64,000 nt of DNA from Clostridium beijerinckii (GCF_018223745.1 NZ_CP073653.1:2384001-2448000); one strand, 5' to 3'; positions 36,327-45,077 are shown, counted from the stretch's first letter. Notes: generated by a model from the letters alone, not told the origin. Program-made: numbers and translations.

Positions 36327-38396
36327 TTGATACTTAGCAAAGAAGTGGTTATAAGGCACAGTAAAGGATTGCATGCAAGAGTCTTGGCTATGGTTGTTCA
36401 TAAGGTAAGCGAACTTGAAAAGAGACATGATTTAAAGTTTTTTATAATTTATAAAGATAAAAAGAAAATTTTAGCTACAAGTCTTATGCCACTGGTTTTA
36501 TTGAAGGTAAAGCAGAATGAGAAAATTATAGTAGAAGTTCATGGAGAAGATCCAAAAGAACCGCTAGATGAATTATGCGATTTTCTACAAAGTGATTTTG
36601 ATTTAGAAGATAAAAGTACTATTAATCAAGTTGATAACATAATAAATAATAATACTATAACGTTGGAGCACGTATTCAGTAATATACCTAATGGAATCAT
36701 TGCCACAGATGAGAAAGATATAATTTCAATATTCAATGAGGAAGCAGAAAGGTTATTAGGGATATCTTCCGGAGATGCTATTGGAAAAAAGGTATATGAA
36801 ATAATAGAATTCACAAATCTTCATGAAATAAATAGAACTGGCAAATCGGAATTAATGGTAAAAGAAATAATAAATAATAGAATATTGCTTATAAATAGAA
36901 CTCCAATAATAATAGACAAGAAACCTAAAGGTGCATTAGCAGTATTTAATGATATATCAAAATTAGAAAAAGTTAAAGATGAACTTAAAACGGTGAAAGA
37001 TTTGAAAGAGAGGCTACAGCTTATATTAGAAACAGTACAAGATGGTATATGTGTTATAAATTCAGATGGATATATAACATACGTAAATAAGGCGTATCTT
37101 AGAATTTTGAACGAAAAAGAAGAGGATATATTAAATAAAAATATTAGAGATGTATCTCCAGAGGGTGCAAGAATTAAAGTACTTAAAACAGGAGAAAGCA
37201 TCATAGGGGCAATCAGCTATAAGGAAAATGGTGTAATAATAGTTTCAAATGTAAACCCTATAGTGATTGATGGAGAAATAACAGGTGTTGTGTCCATAGT
37301 TAAAAATGTAACAGAAGTTCAAAAACTTTCTGAGAAACTAACTCAGGTCTCTGCAAAAGCTGATTATCTAGAAGAAGAGCTTATTAGAACTAAGAAACCT
37401 GATTCAGCTTTTTCGAAGTATATAGGTCATAGTGGGAAGATATTAGATGCACTTGCTACAACATTAAAAGCAGCGAAAACAGATACCACCGTATTAATAA
37501 GAGGAGAAAGTGGGACAGGAAAAGAATTAATTGCAGAAGGAATACATTTTTCAAGTAAGAATTCCAAAGGACCTTTTATTAGAGTAAATTGTGCAGCAAT
37601 ACCACAAAACTTATTAGAAAGCGAACTTTTTGGATATGAAAAAGGAGCTTTTACAGGAGCTATAAAAAGAAAATTAGGTAAATTTGAATTGGCTCAAAAT
37701 GGTACTATACTTCTAGATGAAATAGGAGAAATGGATAAGAGTATGCAGGCTAAAGTTTTGAGAGTAATTCAAGAAAAAGAATTTCAAAGAATTGGTGGAG
37801 AAGAAACTATAAAAATAAATGTTAGAATAATTGCTGCGACTCACAGAAATTTAGAAGAAATGGTAAAGTCAATGGAGTTTAGAGAAGATTTATATTATAG
37901 GTTAAATGTAATTCCAATATTTTTGCCGCCTTTAAGAGAAAGAAAGCAAGATATAGCGCCTTTATTAGAGCACTTCATAGATAAAATAGGTAAGAGGATA
38001 AATAAAAGAATAACTATAGTAACAAATGATGCAATGGAATCTCTATTAGAATACAAATGGCCAGGAAATATAAGGGAGTTAGAGAATCTGGTAGAGAGAA
38101 TAATGGCTTTAAATGAAACAGAAGTAATAGAATTAAGTGATCTTCCAGCTTATATGAGAAAAGATATAAATACAGTTAAAAATGCAATCAAAAGTAAAAA
38201 TAATAATGAAATAGACATGCTTATTGAAGCAGAAGAAATATTACCACTAAAGGAATATGAAAAAATTATAATAGAAAAAGCACTTAAGAAATATGGAAGT
38301 TATAATGCTGCGGGAAAAGCATTAGGACTTACTCATAAAACAGTAGCCGCGAAGGCAAGACAATATGGAATAGAGAAAAAGGTAACTTGGGAATAA
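36327..38396 (+). CDS. Sigma-54-dependent activator with N-terminal HPr domain and two PAS domains
   Basis: A 689-residue enhancer-binding protein. Residues 1-88 form an HPr-like domain: the phosphorylatable His is H16 (KGLHARVL), and S52 (ATSLMPLVLL) sits where HPr has the kinase-target Ser46. PAS domains lie at about 112-215 and 230-335. The AAA+ domain has Walker A GESGTGKE (393-400), the sigma-54 contact loop GAFTGA (440-445) and Walker B ILLDEIGEMD (461-470). A Fis-type HTH ends the protein. Start TTG after AGGAGTGA. It is directly upstream of dhaKLM with a -24/-12 promoter, so it is the likely activator of dihydroxyacetone use, tied to PTS phosphorylation. Confidence 0.92.
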   Translation: MILSKEVVIRHSKGLHARVLAMVVHKVSELEKRHDLKFFIIYKDKKKILATSLMPLVLLKVKQNEKIIVEVHGEDPKEPLDELCDFLQSDFDLEDKSTINQVDNIINNNTITLEHVFSNIPNGIIATDEKDIISIFNEEAERLLGISSGDAIGKKVYEIIEFTNLHEINRTGKSELMVKEIINNRILLINRTPIIIDKKPKGALAVFNDISKLEKVKDELKTVKDLKERLQLILETVQDGICVINSDGYITYVNKAYLRILNEKEEDILNKNIRDVSPEGARIKVLKTGESIIGAISYKENGVIIVSNVNPIVIDGEITGVVSIVKNVTEVQKLSEKLTQVSAKADYLEEELIRTKKPDSAFSKYIGHSGKILDALATTLKAAKTDTTVLIRGESGTGKELIAEGIHFSSKNSKGPFIRVNCAAIPQNLLESELFGYEKGAFTGAIKRKLGKFELAQNGTILLDEIGEMDKSMQAKVLRVIQEKEFQRIGGEETIKINVRIIAATHRNLEEMVKSMEFREDLYYRLNVIPIFLPPLRERKQDIAPLLEHFIDKIGKRINKRITIVTNDAMESLLEYKWPGNIRELENLVERIMALNETEVIELSDLPAYMRKDINTVKNAIKSKNNNEIDMLIEAEEILPLKEYEKIIIEKALKKYGSYNAAGKALGLTHKTVAAKARQYGIEKKVTWE

Positions 38397-38400
38397 AAAA

Positions 38401-38468
38401 TAGCAAGTTGGTAAAAAGTATCATGATAAAAAAGAACAACTTGATACTTTTTACCAAGAGATATGCTA
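38401..38468. promoter_or_regulatory. Candidate upstream activator site of the sigma-54 promoter
   Basis: A perfect 16-bp inverted repeat, TTGGTAAAAAGTATCA (38408-38423) and TGATACTTTTTACCAA (38442-38457), flanked by TAGCA/TGCTA, starts four bases after the regulator's stop and about 110 bp before the -24 element. No U-tract follows, so an enhancer is more likely than a terminator, though it could serve both ends. Confidence 0.6.
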
Positions 38469-38565
38469 TTTATATTACAATTTTCTGTAAATGTTTACTT
38501 AAACTTTAGGCTAGAAGGCTTGAAAATACACACTTTTAAGTATATTTAATTAGTAATTGAAATTG

Positions 38566-38581
38566 TGGCATGAGTATTGCT
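38566..38581 (+). promoter_or_regulatory. Sigma-54 (-24/-12) promoter of dhaKLM
   Basis: TGGCATGAGTATTGCT matches the consensus TGGCAC-N5-TTGCW at both conserved blocks. It points at dhaK, whose start is about 300 bp on. The long leader contains repeat family A copy 4. Confidence 0.85.
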
Positions 38582-38726
38582 CTATATAAAAGTACAAATA
38601 TAAATAAAAACAAATCGAAATTATTTACATATATTCTAAAAAATTTAATTCATAAAAGTTATCTTATATTACTTAGGTAATAAAGGCTAATAATTTTATA
38701 ATGAATGAATTATATTATTTAGAACT

Positions 38727-38836
38727 TATATATATTGCAAAAATAATTCTTCATCGCAATTCTAAAAATATTAAAAGAATTTTAACTGTAATTGTGAATT
38801 GTGAAATGTGCATTTTGAATTGCAACATATGTATAT
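38727..38836 (+). repeat. 110-bp interspersed repeat (family A), copy 4
   Basis: TATATATATTGCAAAAATAATT to TTGCAACATATGTATAT in outline, with four 7-bp units, one changed to TTTGAAT. It lies within the dhaK leader between the sigma-54 promoter and the gene. Confidence 0.8.
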
Positions 38837-38895
38837 AAATTAGATATAAATAATTTTAATCATAAAGAATATTTAAATATGGGAGGAAGAATTTT

Positions 38896-39894
38896 ATGAA
38901 AAAAATAATTAATGATGCAAATCTAGTACTTGAGGATATGTTGAAAGGAATGGTAGCTGCACATCCGGAATATATAAAAAAATTAGAAAATGCAGATGTT
39001 TTAGTAAGAGTAGATTCACCAATAGATGGAAAGGTTGCTTTAGTAAGTGGTGGAGGAAGTGGACATGAGCCAGCTCATGGAGGATATGTAGGAAAAGGAA
39101 TGCTTGATGCAGCAGTAGCAGGAGCAGTGTTTACATCACCTACACCAGATCAAGTATATGAAGCAATAAAAGCTGTAGACTCAGGTAAAGGAGTTTTACT
39201 TGTAATTAAAAATTATACTGGGGATGTTATGAACTTTGAAATGGCAAAAGATATGGCTGAAATGGAAGGGATTAATGTAAAAGCTGTTGTAGTAAACGAT
39301 GATGTTGCAGTTGAAAATAGTACTTATACAGCAGGACGAAGAGGGATTGCAGGAACAATATTTATACACAAAATAGCAGGCGCTAAAGCTGAAACAGGAG
39401 CTAGTCTTGAAGAAGTTACAAGAGTTGCAGAGAAAGTAATATCAAATGTTAGAAGTATGGGAATGGCTATTTCATCTTGTATTGTACCAGCTGCTGGTAA
39501 ACCAAATTTCACATTAGGAGAAAATGAGATGGAAATTGGTATGGGAATTCATGGAGAACCAGGAACTCATAGAGAGGAAATAAAAACAGCAGATGAAATT
39601 ACAGAACATTTAATGAGCAAAATTCTAGAAGATATCAAATTGAGTAGTGGAGAAGAAGTAGCAGTCATGGTAAATGGCTTATCATCAACACCACTTATGG
39701 AGTTATATATAGTAAATAAAAAGGTAAATGAAATATTGGAGGAAAAAGGGGTTAAAATTCATAAAACATTTGTAGGTGAATTTATGACATCTCTTGAAAT
39801 GGCTGGATTTTCAATAACAGTATTAAAACTTGATAGTGAATTAAAAGAATTATTAGATGCACCAGCAAACACACCAGCATTTAAAGTAATATAA
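38896..39894 (+). CDS. dhaK: PTS-dependent dihydroxyacetone kinase, substrate-binding subunit
   Basis: A 332-residue subunit that binds dihydroxyacetone as a hemiaminal and hands it to DhaL for phosphorylation. The expected residues are present: GGGSGHEPAHGG with H57, D110 in NYTGD, and the covalent substrate histidine H219 in GMGIHGEPG. GGGAGGAAG precedes the ATG. It is the first gene of dhaK-dhaL-dhaM behind a sigma-54 promoter. Confidence 0.95.
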   Translation: MKKIINDANLVLEDMLKGMVAAHPEYIKKLENADVLVRVDSPIDGKVALVSGGGSGHEPAHGGYVGKGMLDAAVAGAVFTSPTPDQVYEAIKAVDSGKGVLLVIKNYTGDVMNFEMAKDMAEMEGINVKAVVVNDDVAVENSTYTAGRRGIAGTIFIHKIAGAKAETGASLEEVTRVAEKVISNVRSMGMAISSCIVPAAGKPNFTLGENEMEIGMGIHGEPGTHREEIKTADEITEHLMSKILEDIKLSSGEEVAVMVNGLSSTPLMELYIVNKKVNEILEEKGVKIHKTFVGEFMTSLEMAGFSITVLKLDSELKELLDAPANTPAFKVI

Positions 39895-40048
39895 AGCAAA
39901 GATTTTTAGGTAGAGTTTTTGAGATTAGATGAATTTAGTAGAGCATATCTAAGAGTATGACGGATTCTACTACCAAAGAATTATAATTTAGATGAAGCTT
40001 TATAATATATAAGCATCATCTAAATTAGGCTATATAGGAGGAATAGAA

Positions 40049-40678
40049 ATGAGTATTCAAGGAAAAAAAGTAATTGAAATATTAGAAAAAATAAGTGAAA
40101 AGATAGATGAAAATAAAGCATATTTATCAGAGCTAGACGCTGCAATTGGAGATGGAGACCATGGACTTAATATGAGCAAGGGATTTAAGGCTGTAGTAGA
40201 AAAGATAAAAGACGATGATGGAAATGATATCGGAGGTATATTAAAGAAGTCAGGAATGGCATTAGTATCTAATGTTGGTGGAGCTTCAGGACCACTATAT
40301 GGAACAGCTTTTATGAAGGCAGCTGTAAGTGTTAATGGAAAATCGGAAGTTGATATTAATGATTTCGCAAAGATGCTAGATGAGGCTCTTGAAGGTATAA
40401 AAATGAGAGGTAAAGGTCAAGCTGATGATAAAACTATGATAGATGCTATAGAGCCAGCATTAAAATCAATAAAAGAAGGTATAGATAGCGGGATTGAAGT
40501 CAAGGAAATTTTAAAAGCAGCAAAAGAAGCTGCTTATAAAGGTGTAGAGCATACAAAAGAAATTATAGCTAAAAAGGGAAGAGCAAGTTATCTTGGAGAA
40601 AGAAGTTTAGGGCACCAAGATGCTGGGGCTACATCTTCTGCAATAATATTAGAAACAATATATGAAGCTTTAAATTAG
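40049..40678 (+). CDS. dhaL: PTS-dependent dihydroxyacetone kinase, ADP-binding subunit
   Basis: A 209-residue subunit with a permanently bound ADP that is rephosphorylated by DhaM. The Mg-ADP aspartates are D30, D35 and D37 in ELDAAIGDGDHGLNM, and SNVGGASGPLYGT is the nucleotide loop. TAGGAGGAA precedes the ATG. The 154-bp gap after dhaK contains no clear terminator. Confidence 0.95.
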   Translation: MSIQGKKVIEILEKISEKIDENKAYLSELDAAIGDGDHGLNMSKGFKAVVEKIKDDDGNDIGGILKKSGMALVSNVGGASGPLYGTAFMKAAVSVNGKSEVDINDFAKMLDEALEGIKMRGKGQADDKTMIDAIEPALKSIKEGIDSGIEVKEILKAAKEAAYKGVEHTKEIIAKKGRASYLGERSLGHQDAGATSSAIILETIYEALN

Positions 40679-40727
40679 TAGTTTTTATTTTGAGTTACAT
40701 CAAAATAGTCGTTGAAGGAGAATATAT

Positions 40728-41117
40728 ATGGTAGGAATAGTGATAATATCGCATAGTAAAAATATAGCAGATGGTGTAAAGGAATTAGCAAGTCAAATGG
40801 CACCTAATGTAGCTATAGGTGTGGCTGGAGGAACAGCAGACGGAAGAGTTGGCACTGATATGGATAAAATATCAGCTGCAATAGAAGATGTTTATTCAGA
40901 AGATGGAGTAATTATTATTTTTGATTTAGGCAGTGCCTTTATGAATGCAGAAATGGCAATAGAATTTCTAGATGAAAAGATGAAGGAAAAAATAAAGATA
41001 GTAGATTGCCCAATAGTTGAGGGAGCTGTGACAGCAGCAGTTGAAAGTAGTATAGGTAAAAATATTGAAGAAATTGAAGAAGCATTAAAACCCATGAATC
41101 TAGGAAAAATGCCTTGA
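40728..41117 (+). CDS. dhaM: PTS-dependent dihydroxyacetone kinase, phosphotransferase subunit (EIIA-Man type)
   Basis: A 129-residue single-domain DhaM: an EIIA-mannose fold that takes phosphate from HPr at H9 (IIISHS region) and gives it to DhaL-ADP. It lacks the HPr and EI-like domains of the long E. coli DhaM, so it must use a separate HPr. GAAGGAG precedes the ATG. Confidence 0.94.
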   Translation: MVGIVIISHSKNIADGVKELASQMAPNVAIGVAGGTADGRVGTDMDKISAAIEDVYSEDGVIIIFDLGSAFMNAEMAIEFLDEKMKEKIKIVDCPIVEGAVTAAVESSIGKNIEEIEEALKPMNLGKMP

Positions 41118-41167
41118 AGTAATAAAATATTTATCTGAAGAATAATATTTTAATAGTATTTATATAG

Positions 41168-41216
41168 ATTAAGAAGATAAATTTCTATAATATAAATTTA
41201 TCTTCTTAATTTTTTT
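41168..41216 (+). terminator. Terminator of dhaKLM
   Basis: A perfect 17-bp stem, ATTAAGAAGATAAATTT with AAATTTATCTTCTTAAT, is followed by TTTTTTATTC. The U-tract is again the left edge of repeat family R (TTATTCTATAGGAATTTAT). Confidence 0.9.
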
Positions 41217-41233
41217 ATTCTATAGGAATTTAT

Positions 41234-42493
41234 CACAAGTGTTGATTAACCAAATTTTCACTTTAAATTATTAACTTATTTTTGATATTTTTCAAAAATA
41301 AGTTAATATATATATAGACTTCGACCTTAAGACTTTTTTTAAGCAATTTTCTTATAAATTGAATTAGTGATAATTTAACATATTTTAAATTTTTAGTCGT
41401 TTCAACATAAGTAAATTGAAGCAAAACATAAGCTATCAATGATATGAAAAGTTGATTATAGACAGCATTTTCAGTTGTTCCAAATATTCTTTTTACATTC
41501 AAGTTTTGTTTTATAAATTTAAAGAAGGTTTCAATTTTCCAACGTTCCTTGTATATTTCTGCTATTTTTTCTGGAGTAATGTTCATTAGGTCAGTGCACA
41601 CTTTTACTGATTTACCATAATAATCAGTAAATTCAACTACTCTAAATCTATTTTGAGTTTTTTTAGTCTCTTTTCCTAAATAACATGTAACATCTCGAAT
41701 TACAGAAGAATTTTCTACTACTCCTAAACTTCTCAATTTCTTTGGTTTTGAAAGTATTGTATTATTTTTTATTCTTATAACAAAAGATTGTTTTATTTCT
41801 TTAAACATATCAAATCTCTCATGATTTTCATAAGCCCTATCTTCAACTAAAATAGAGTGTACATCTATTAAACCTTCACCTATCGGTCCATCATGCTTTT
41901 TAGCAATAGTTTCAATAACTTTTTGTGGTGTAAAGTCATTAATATTTAAAGATATATGAAGTTTTATTCCAGATTTCTTCCCATTAAATTTTGCCCATTT
42001 AAGACGGTTTTCACCTACGGTCACGGTAGTTGAATCAATTGCTATTAATTGTTTTGGCAAATTTAGAATTCTTCGCATTCTACGATTACATTTAGAAACA
42101 ATAATCTCAAATAAAGTTTTAGAAATTTTGTAATCTACCTTAGAGGCTTTTTTAGAAATAGTTGAATAATCAACTGGTGTTAGCCCTACTGATTCCATAT
42201 GCTCAACGCCATCCCTATAACTCTTATATTCATTCGTAGCTGCTGCAATAAAGAATTTTATTAAATCATATAATGTGAATTTTCTTGCAGTATCAACATA
42301 TTCTAAAACTTTACTAAATTTTTCAACTTCCTTTTCACTTAAAAATGTTTGAAATATATCAAATATAGTGGTAGTATTTTTCATGAGGGCATTCTCCTTA
42401 AGTATTATTTTGGTTCGCACTTTAATATTACTACAGAATGACCTCATTTTTTATATATTTTCACTTCTATTTTTTGGTTAATCAACACATATG
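41234..42493 (-). mobile_element. IS4-family insertion sequence, tandem copy 1
   Basis: A 1260-bp element with inverted ends sharing GTGTTGATTAACCAAA (left CACAA-, right complement CATAT-). It is flanked on both sides by the 9-bp target GGAATTTAT (41225-41233 and 42494-42502). It carries one transposase gene on the minus strand. It is inserted in a copy of repeat family R. Confidence 0.92.
41263..42384 (-). CDS. IS4-family transposase, copy 1
   Basis: A 373-residue DDE transposase. The acidic residues are seen in LIAIDSTTVT, VEDRAYENH and the YREK box YKERWKIETFFKFIK. AAGGAG before the ATG at 42384 sets the start, although the frame is open further up. It differs from copy 2 at three positions that I can see (Val/Ile in FSK(V/I)LEY, Ile/Val in QF(I/V)RK, Tyr/Ser in VYI(Y/S)IN). 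It appears intact. Confidence 0.92.
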   Translation of the reverse strand: MKNTTTIFDIFQTFLSEKEVEKFSKVLEYVDTARKFTLYDLIKFFIAAATNEYKSYRDGVEHMESVGLTPVDYSTISKKASKVDYKISKTLFEIIVSKCNRRMRRILNLPKQLIAIDSTTVTVGENRLKWAKFNGKKSGIKLHISLNINDFTPQKVIETIAKKHDGPIGEGLIDVHSILVEDRAYENHERFDMFKEIKQSFVIRIKNNTILSKPKKLRSLGVVENSSVIRDVTCYLGKETKKTQNRFRVVEFTDYYGKSVKVCTDLMNITPEKIAEIYKERWKIETFFKFIKQNLNVKRIFGTTENAVYNQLFISLIAYVLLQFTYVETTKNLKYVKLSLIQFIRKLLKKSLKVEVYIYINLFLKNIKNKLII

Positions 42494-42502
42494 GGAATTT
42501 AT

Positions 42503-43762
42503 CACAAGTGTTGATTAACCAAATTTTTACTTTAAATTATTAACTTATTTTTGATATTTTTCAAAAATAAGTTAATAGATATATAGACTTCGACCTTAAG
42601 ACTTTTTTTAAGCAATTTTCTTACAAATTGAATTAGTGATAATTTAACATATTTTAAATTTTTAGTCGTTTCAACATAAGTAAATTGAAGCAAAACATAA
42701 GCTATCAATGATATGAAAAGTTGATTATAGACAGCATTTTCAGTTGTTCCAAATATTCTTTTTACATTCAAGTTTTGTTTTATAAATTTAAAGAAGGTTT
42801 CAATTTTCCAACGTTCCTTGTATATTTCTGCTATTTTTTCTGGAGTAATGTTCATTAGGTCAGTGCACACTTTTACTGATTTACCATAATAATCAGTAAA
42901 TTCAACTACTCTAAATCTATTTTGAGTTTTTTTAGTCTCTTTTCCTAAATAACATGTAACATCTCGAATTACAGAAGAATTTTCTACTACTCCTAAACTT
43001 CTCAATTTCTTTGGTTTTGAAAGTATTGTATTATTTTTTATTCTTATAACAAAAGATTGTTTTATTTCTTTAAACATATCAAATCTCTCATGATTTTCAT
43101 AAGCCCTATCTTCAACTAAAATAGAGTGTACATCTATTAAACCTTCACCTATCGGTCCATCATGCTTTTTAGCAATAGTTTCAATAACTTTTTGTGGTGT
43201 AAAGTCATTAATATTTAAAGATATATGAAGTTTTATTCCAGATTTCTTCCCATTAAATTTTGCCCATTTAAGACGGTTTTCACCTACGGTCACGGTAGTT
43301 GAATCAATTGCTATTAATTGTTTTGGCAAATTTAGAATTCTTCGCATTCTACGATTACATTTAGAAACAATAATCTCAAATAAAGTTTTAGAAATTTTGT
43401 AATCTACCTTAGAGGCTTTTTTAGAAATAGTTGAATAATCAACTGGTGTTAGCCCTACTGATTCCATATGCTCAACGCCATCCCTATAACTCTTATATTC
43501 ATTCGTAGCTGCTGCAATAAAGAATTTTATTAAATCATATAATGTGAATTTTCTTGCAGTATCAACATATTCTAAAATTTTACTAAATTTTTCAACTTCC
43601 TTTTCACTTAAAAATGTTTGAAATATATCAAATATAGTGGTAGTATTTTTCATGAGGGCATTCTCCTTAAGTATTATTTTGGTTCGCACTTTAATATTAC
43701 TACAGAATGACCTCATTTTTTATATATTTTCACTTCTATTTTTTGGTTAATCAACACATATG
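42503..43762 (-). mobile_element. IS4-family insertion sequence, tandem copy 2
   Basis: A second 1260-bp copy in the same direction, separated from copy 1 only by GGAATTTAT and followed by a third GGAATTTAT at 43763-43771. The two copies differ at several scattered bases, which argues against a simple assembly duplication. Confidence 0.92.
42532..43653 (-). CDS. IS4-family transposase, copy 2
   Basis: A 373-residue transposase nearly identical to copy 1, with the same DDE and YREK residues and the same ribosome site and start (ATG at 43653). No stop or frameshift is present, so both copies could be active. Confidence 0.92.
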   Translation of the reverse strand: MKNTTTIFDIFQTFLSEKEVEKFSKILEYVDTARKFTLYDLIKFFIAAATNEYKSYRDGVEHMESVGLTPVDYSTISKKASKVDYKISKTLFEIIVSKCNRRMRRILNLPKQLIAIDSTTVTVGENRLKWAKFNGKKSGIKLHISLNINDFTPQKVIETIAKKHDGPIGEGLIDVHSILVEDRAYENHERFDMFKEIKQSFVIRIKNNTILSKPKKLRSLGVVENSSVIRDVTCYLGKETKKTQNRFRVVEFTDYYGKSVKVCTDLMNITPEKIAEIYKERWKIETFFKFIKQNLNVKRIFGTTENAVYNQLFISLIAYVLLQFTYVETTKNLKYVKLSLIQFVRKLLKKSLKVEVYISINLFLKNIKNKLII

Positions 43763-43771
43763 GGAATTTAT

Positions 43772-43942
43772 AATGTAATAGAATCTGTGGATAACTTATG
43801 AAGAAGGCTATTTAATTAGTTTTTGTATAGAAAAAGAATAAAAAAGAAATCTTATTCGCCTGCCAGATTTTCCTCACATGCGTTCGGAAAGGCAGATGCG
43901 TAAAAAAAATCTACGGCTCCACAGTCGCCTGGGATTTTTTTA
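43772..43942 (+). repeat. Structured repeat (family R), copy 3, split by the IS4 pair
   Basis: Left piece TTATTCTATAGGAATTTAT at 41216-41233; right piece AATGTAATAGAATCTGTGGATAAC... to GGGATTTTTTTATA (described in parts). The hairpin CGCCTGCC / GGCAGATGCG remains, but about 40 bp including GTGCGAAGCAC is deleted near 43915, so CTACGGCTCC joins CACAGTCGCC. Confidence 0.75.
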
Positions 43943-43947
43943 TAAAG

Positions 43948-44046
43948 TATATATATTGCAATTCACAGTACACATTTCAAAATTGCGGATAAAATTTTTG
44001 AAATTTTTTTAGAGTTATAATGAAGGATTATTTTTGTAATATATAT
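43948..44046 (-). repeat. 110-bp interspersed repeat (family A), copy 5, reversed
   Basis: ATATATATTGCAATTCACAG opens it and the reverse complement shows TTGCAATATATATA and the usual ATTCTTCATTATAA-like core (here ATCCTTCATTATAA). It is back-to-back with family R copy 3. Confidence 0.75.
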
Positions 44047-44150
44047 CATTTTTCGTGATAAGACATTAATGACATCATCATTAATGAATATAATAAAACA
44101 TATTATAAATGAAAACTAAAAGTTATTATTCTTGCTTGGGAAATCTGTAT

Positions 44151-44278
44151 ATAGATAAGCCAATTATAAGTTAGATTTATACTATGAAATATATCTCAAC
44201 TAGAAACTGGAACAAAAGTATGTTATTCATTTCGGCGAGTTATATGCATAAGTTCAGGTTTTAGTTGGATTATCTATA
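44151..44278 (-). repeat. Palindromic MITE (family X), internally deleted copy
   Basis: Both ends, TATAGATAAGCCAATTATAA and TTGGATTATCTATA, match the full element at 50041-50332 in reverse, but the central palindrome of about 160 bp is missing: TCTCAACTAGAAA joins CTGGAACAAAAGTATG. Confidence 0.75.
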
Positions 44279-44357
44279 ATTGAAATTTATAAACATTGAC
44301 TTGAAAAATTTTAGTTGATACTATTAAATTGAGAATTGTTATTAAAGGAGAGGGATT

Positions 44358-45062
44358 ATGGAAAAATATACACTAAAAATTATTGATATAATTGATGAAA
44401 CAGATAATACAAAAACATATTTTTTTGAAAAACCAGAAAATTTAACATGGGAACCTGGCTCACATACCCATATTGGGCATATTGGGTTTGATATTGGTGA
44501 TCAGCCTAGAAAAGAATGGGTAAGACACATGTCCATTACAACTTTACCAGAGGAAAATAAAATTGCCATAACAACAAGAGTGCCAGGGAGCAAATCTGAA
44601 TTCAAGAATAAGCTATCTGAATTAAAAATTGGTGATGAAGTTGTATTTTTTAAGATAGGTTCAAGAATGGGGTTAAGACGTATAAATAAACCTATAATCT
44701 TAATATCAATGGGAGTTGGAATAGCTACTATGAGACCTCTTATTTTATCATTTATTAATGATAAAACTAATATCTCATACTTATCAAATATAAATATAGA
44801 CTCATCAGATAAATTTGTATTTAAAAATCAACTGGATAGATTAGCAGATGAAAATTATAAGAATTTTTGGATAAATTCTAGGAAAGAATTTTATGAAATA
44901 CTTAGCCAATCAATGAAATCAGAGGATGCTATGTATTATTTAGTTGGAAGTGACGCATTTATAAAGGATATTATTCAAAGATTAAGAGCAAATAACGTTA
45001 AAATTGATGATATTGTTATAGATAGAAAAGATGAGAGAAAACAAAAGTTTTTAGAAGACTAA
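44358..45062 (+). CDS. FAD-dependent ferredoxin reductase-type oxidoreductase
   Basis: A 234-residue FNR-family protein. The FAD-binding RHMSIT motif is at about 61-66 and the NAD(P)-binding GVGIATMRPL near 122. There is no [2Fe-2S] domain, so it needs a separate electron partner. AAAGGAGAGGG precedes the ATG. It stands alone between a repeat-rich region and its own terminator. The electron acceptor cannot be named. Confidence 0.82.
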   Translation: MEKYTLKIIDIIDETDNTKTYFFEKPENLTWEPGSHTHIGHIGFDIGDQPRKEWVRHMSITTLPEENKIAITTRVPGSKSEFKNKLSELKIGDEVVFFKIGSRMGLRRINKPIILISMGVGIATMRPLILSFINDKTNISYLSNINIDSSDKFVFKNQLDRLADENYKNFWINSRKEFYEILSQSMKSEDAMYYLVGSDAFIKDIIQRLRANNVKIDDIVIDRKDERKQKFLED

Positions 45063-45077
45063 AGATGATTAAAAGGG

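Noticed and set aside
38401..38468. Simple terminator of the sigma-54 regulator gene
   Set aside because: The stem is strong but no U-tract follows, and its position suits an enhancer; kept as a regulatory site.
41234..43762. Assembly duplication as the reason for two IS4 copies
   Set aside because: The copies differ at several bases and protein positions, and the 9-bp target is present three times as expected for a true tandem.
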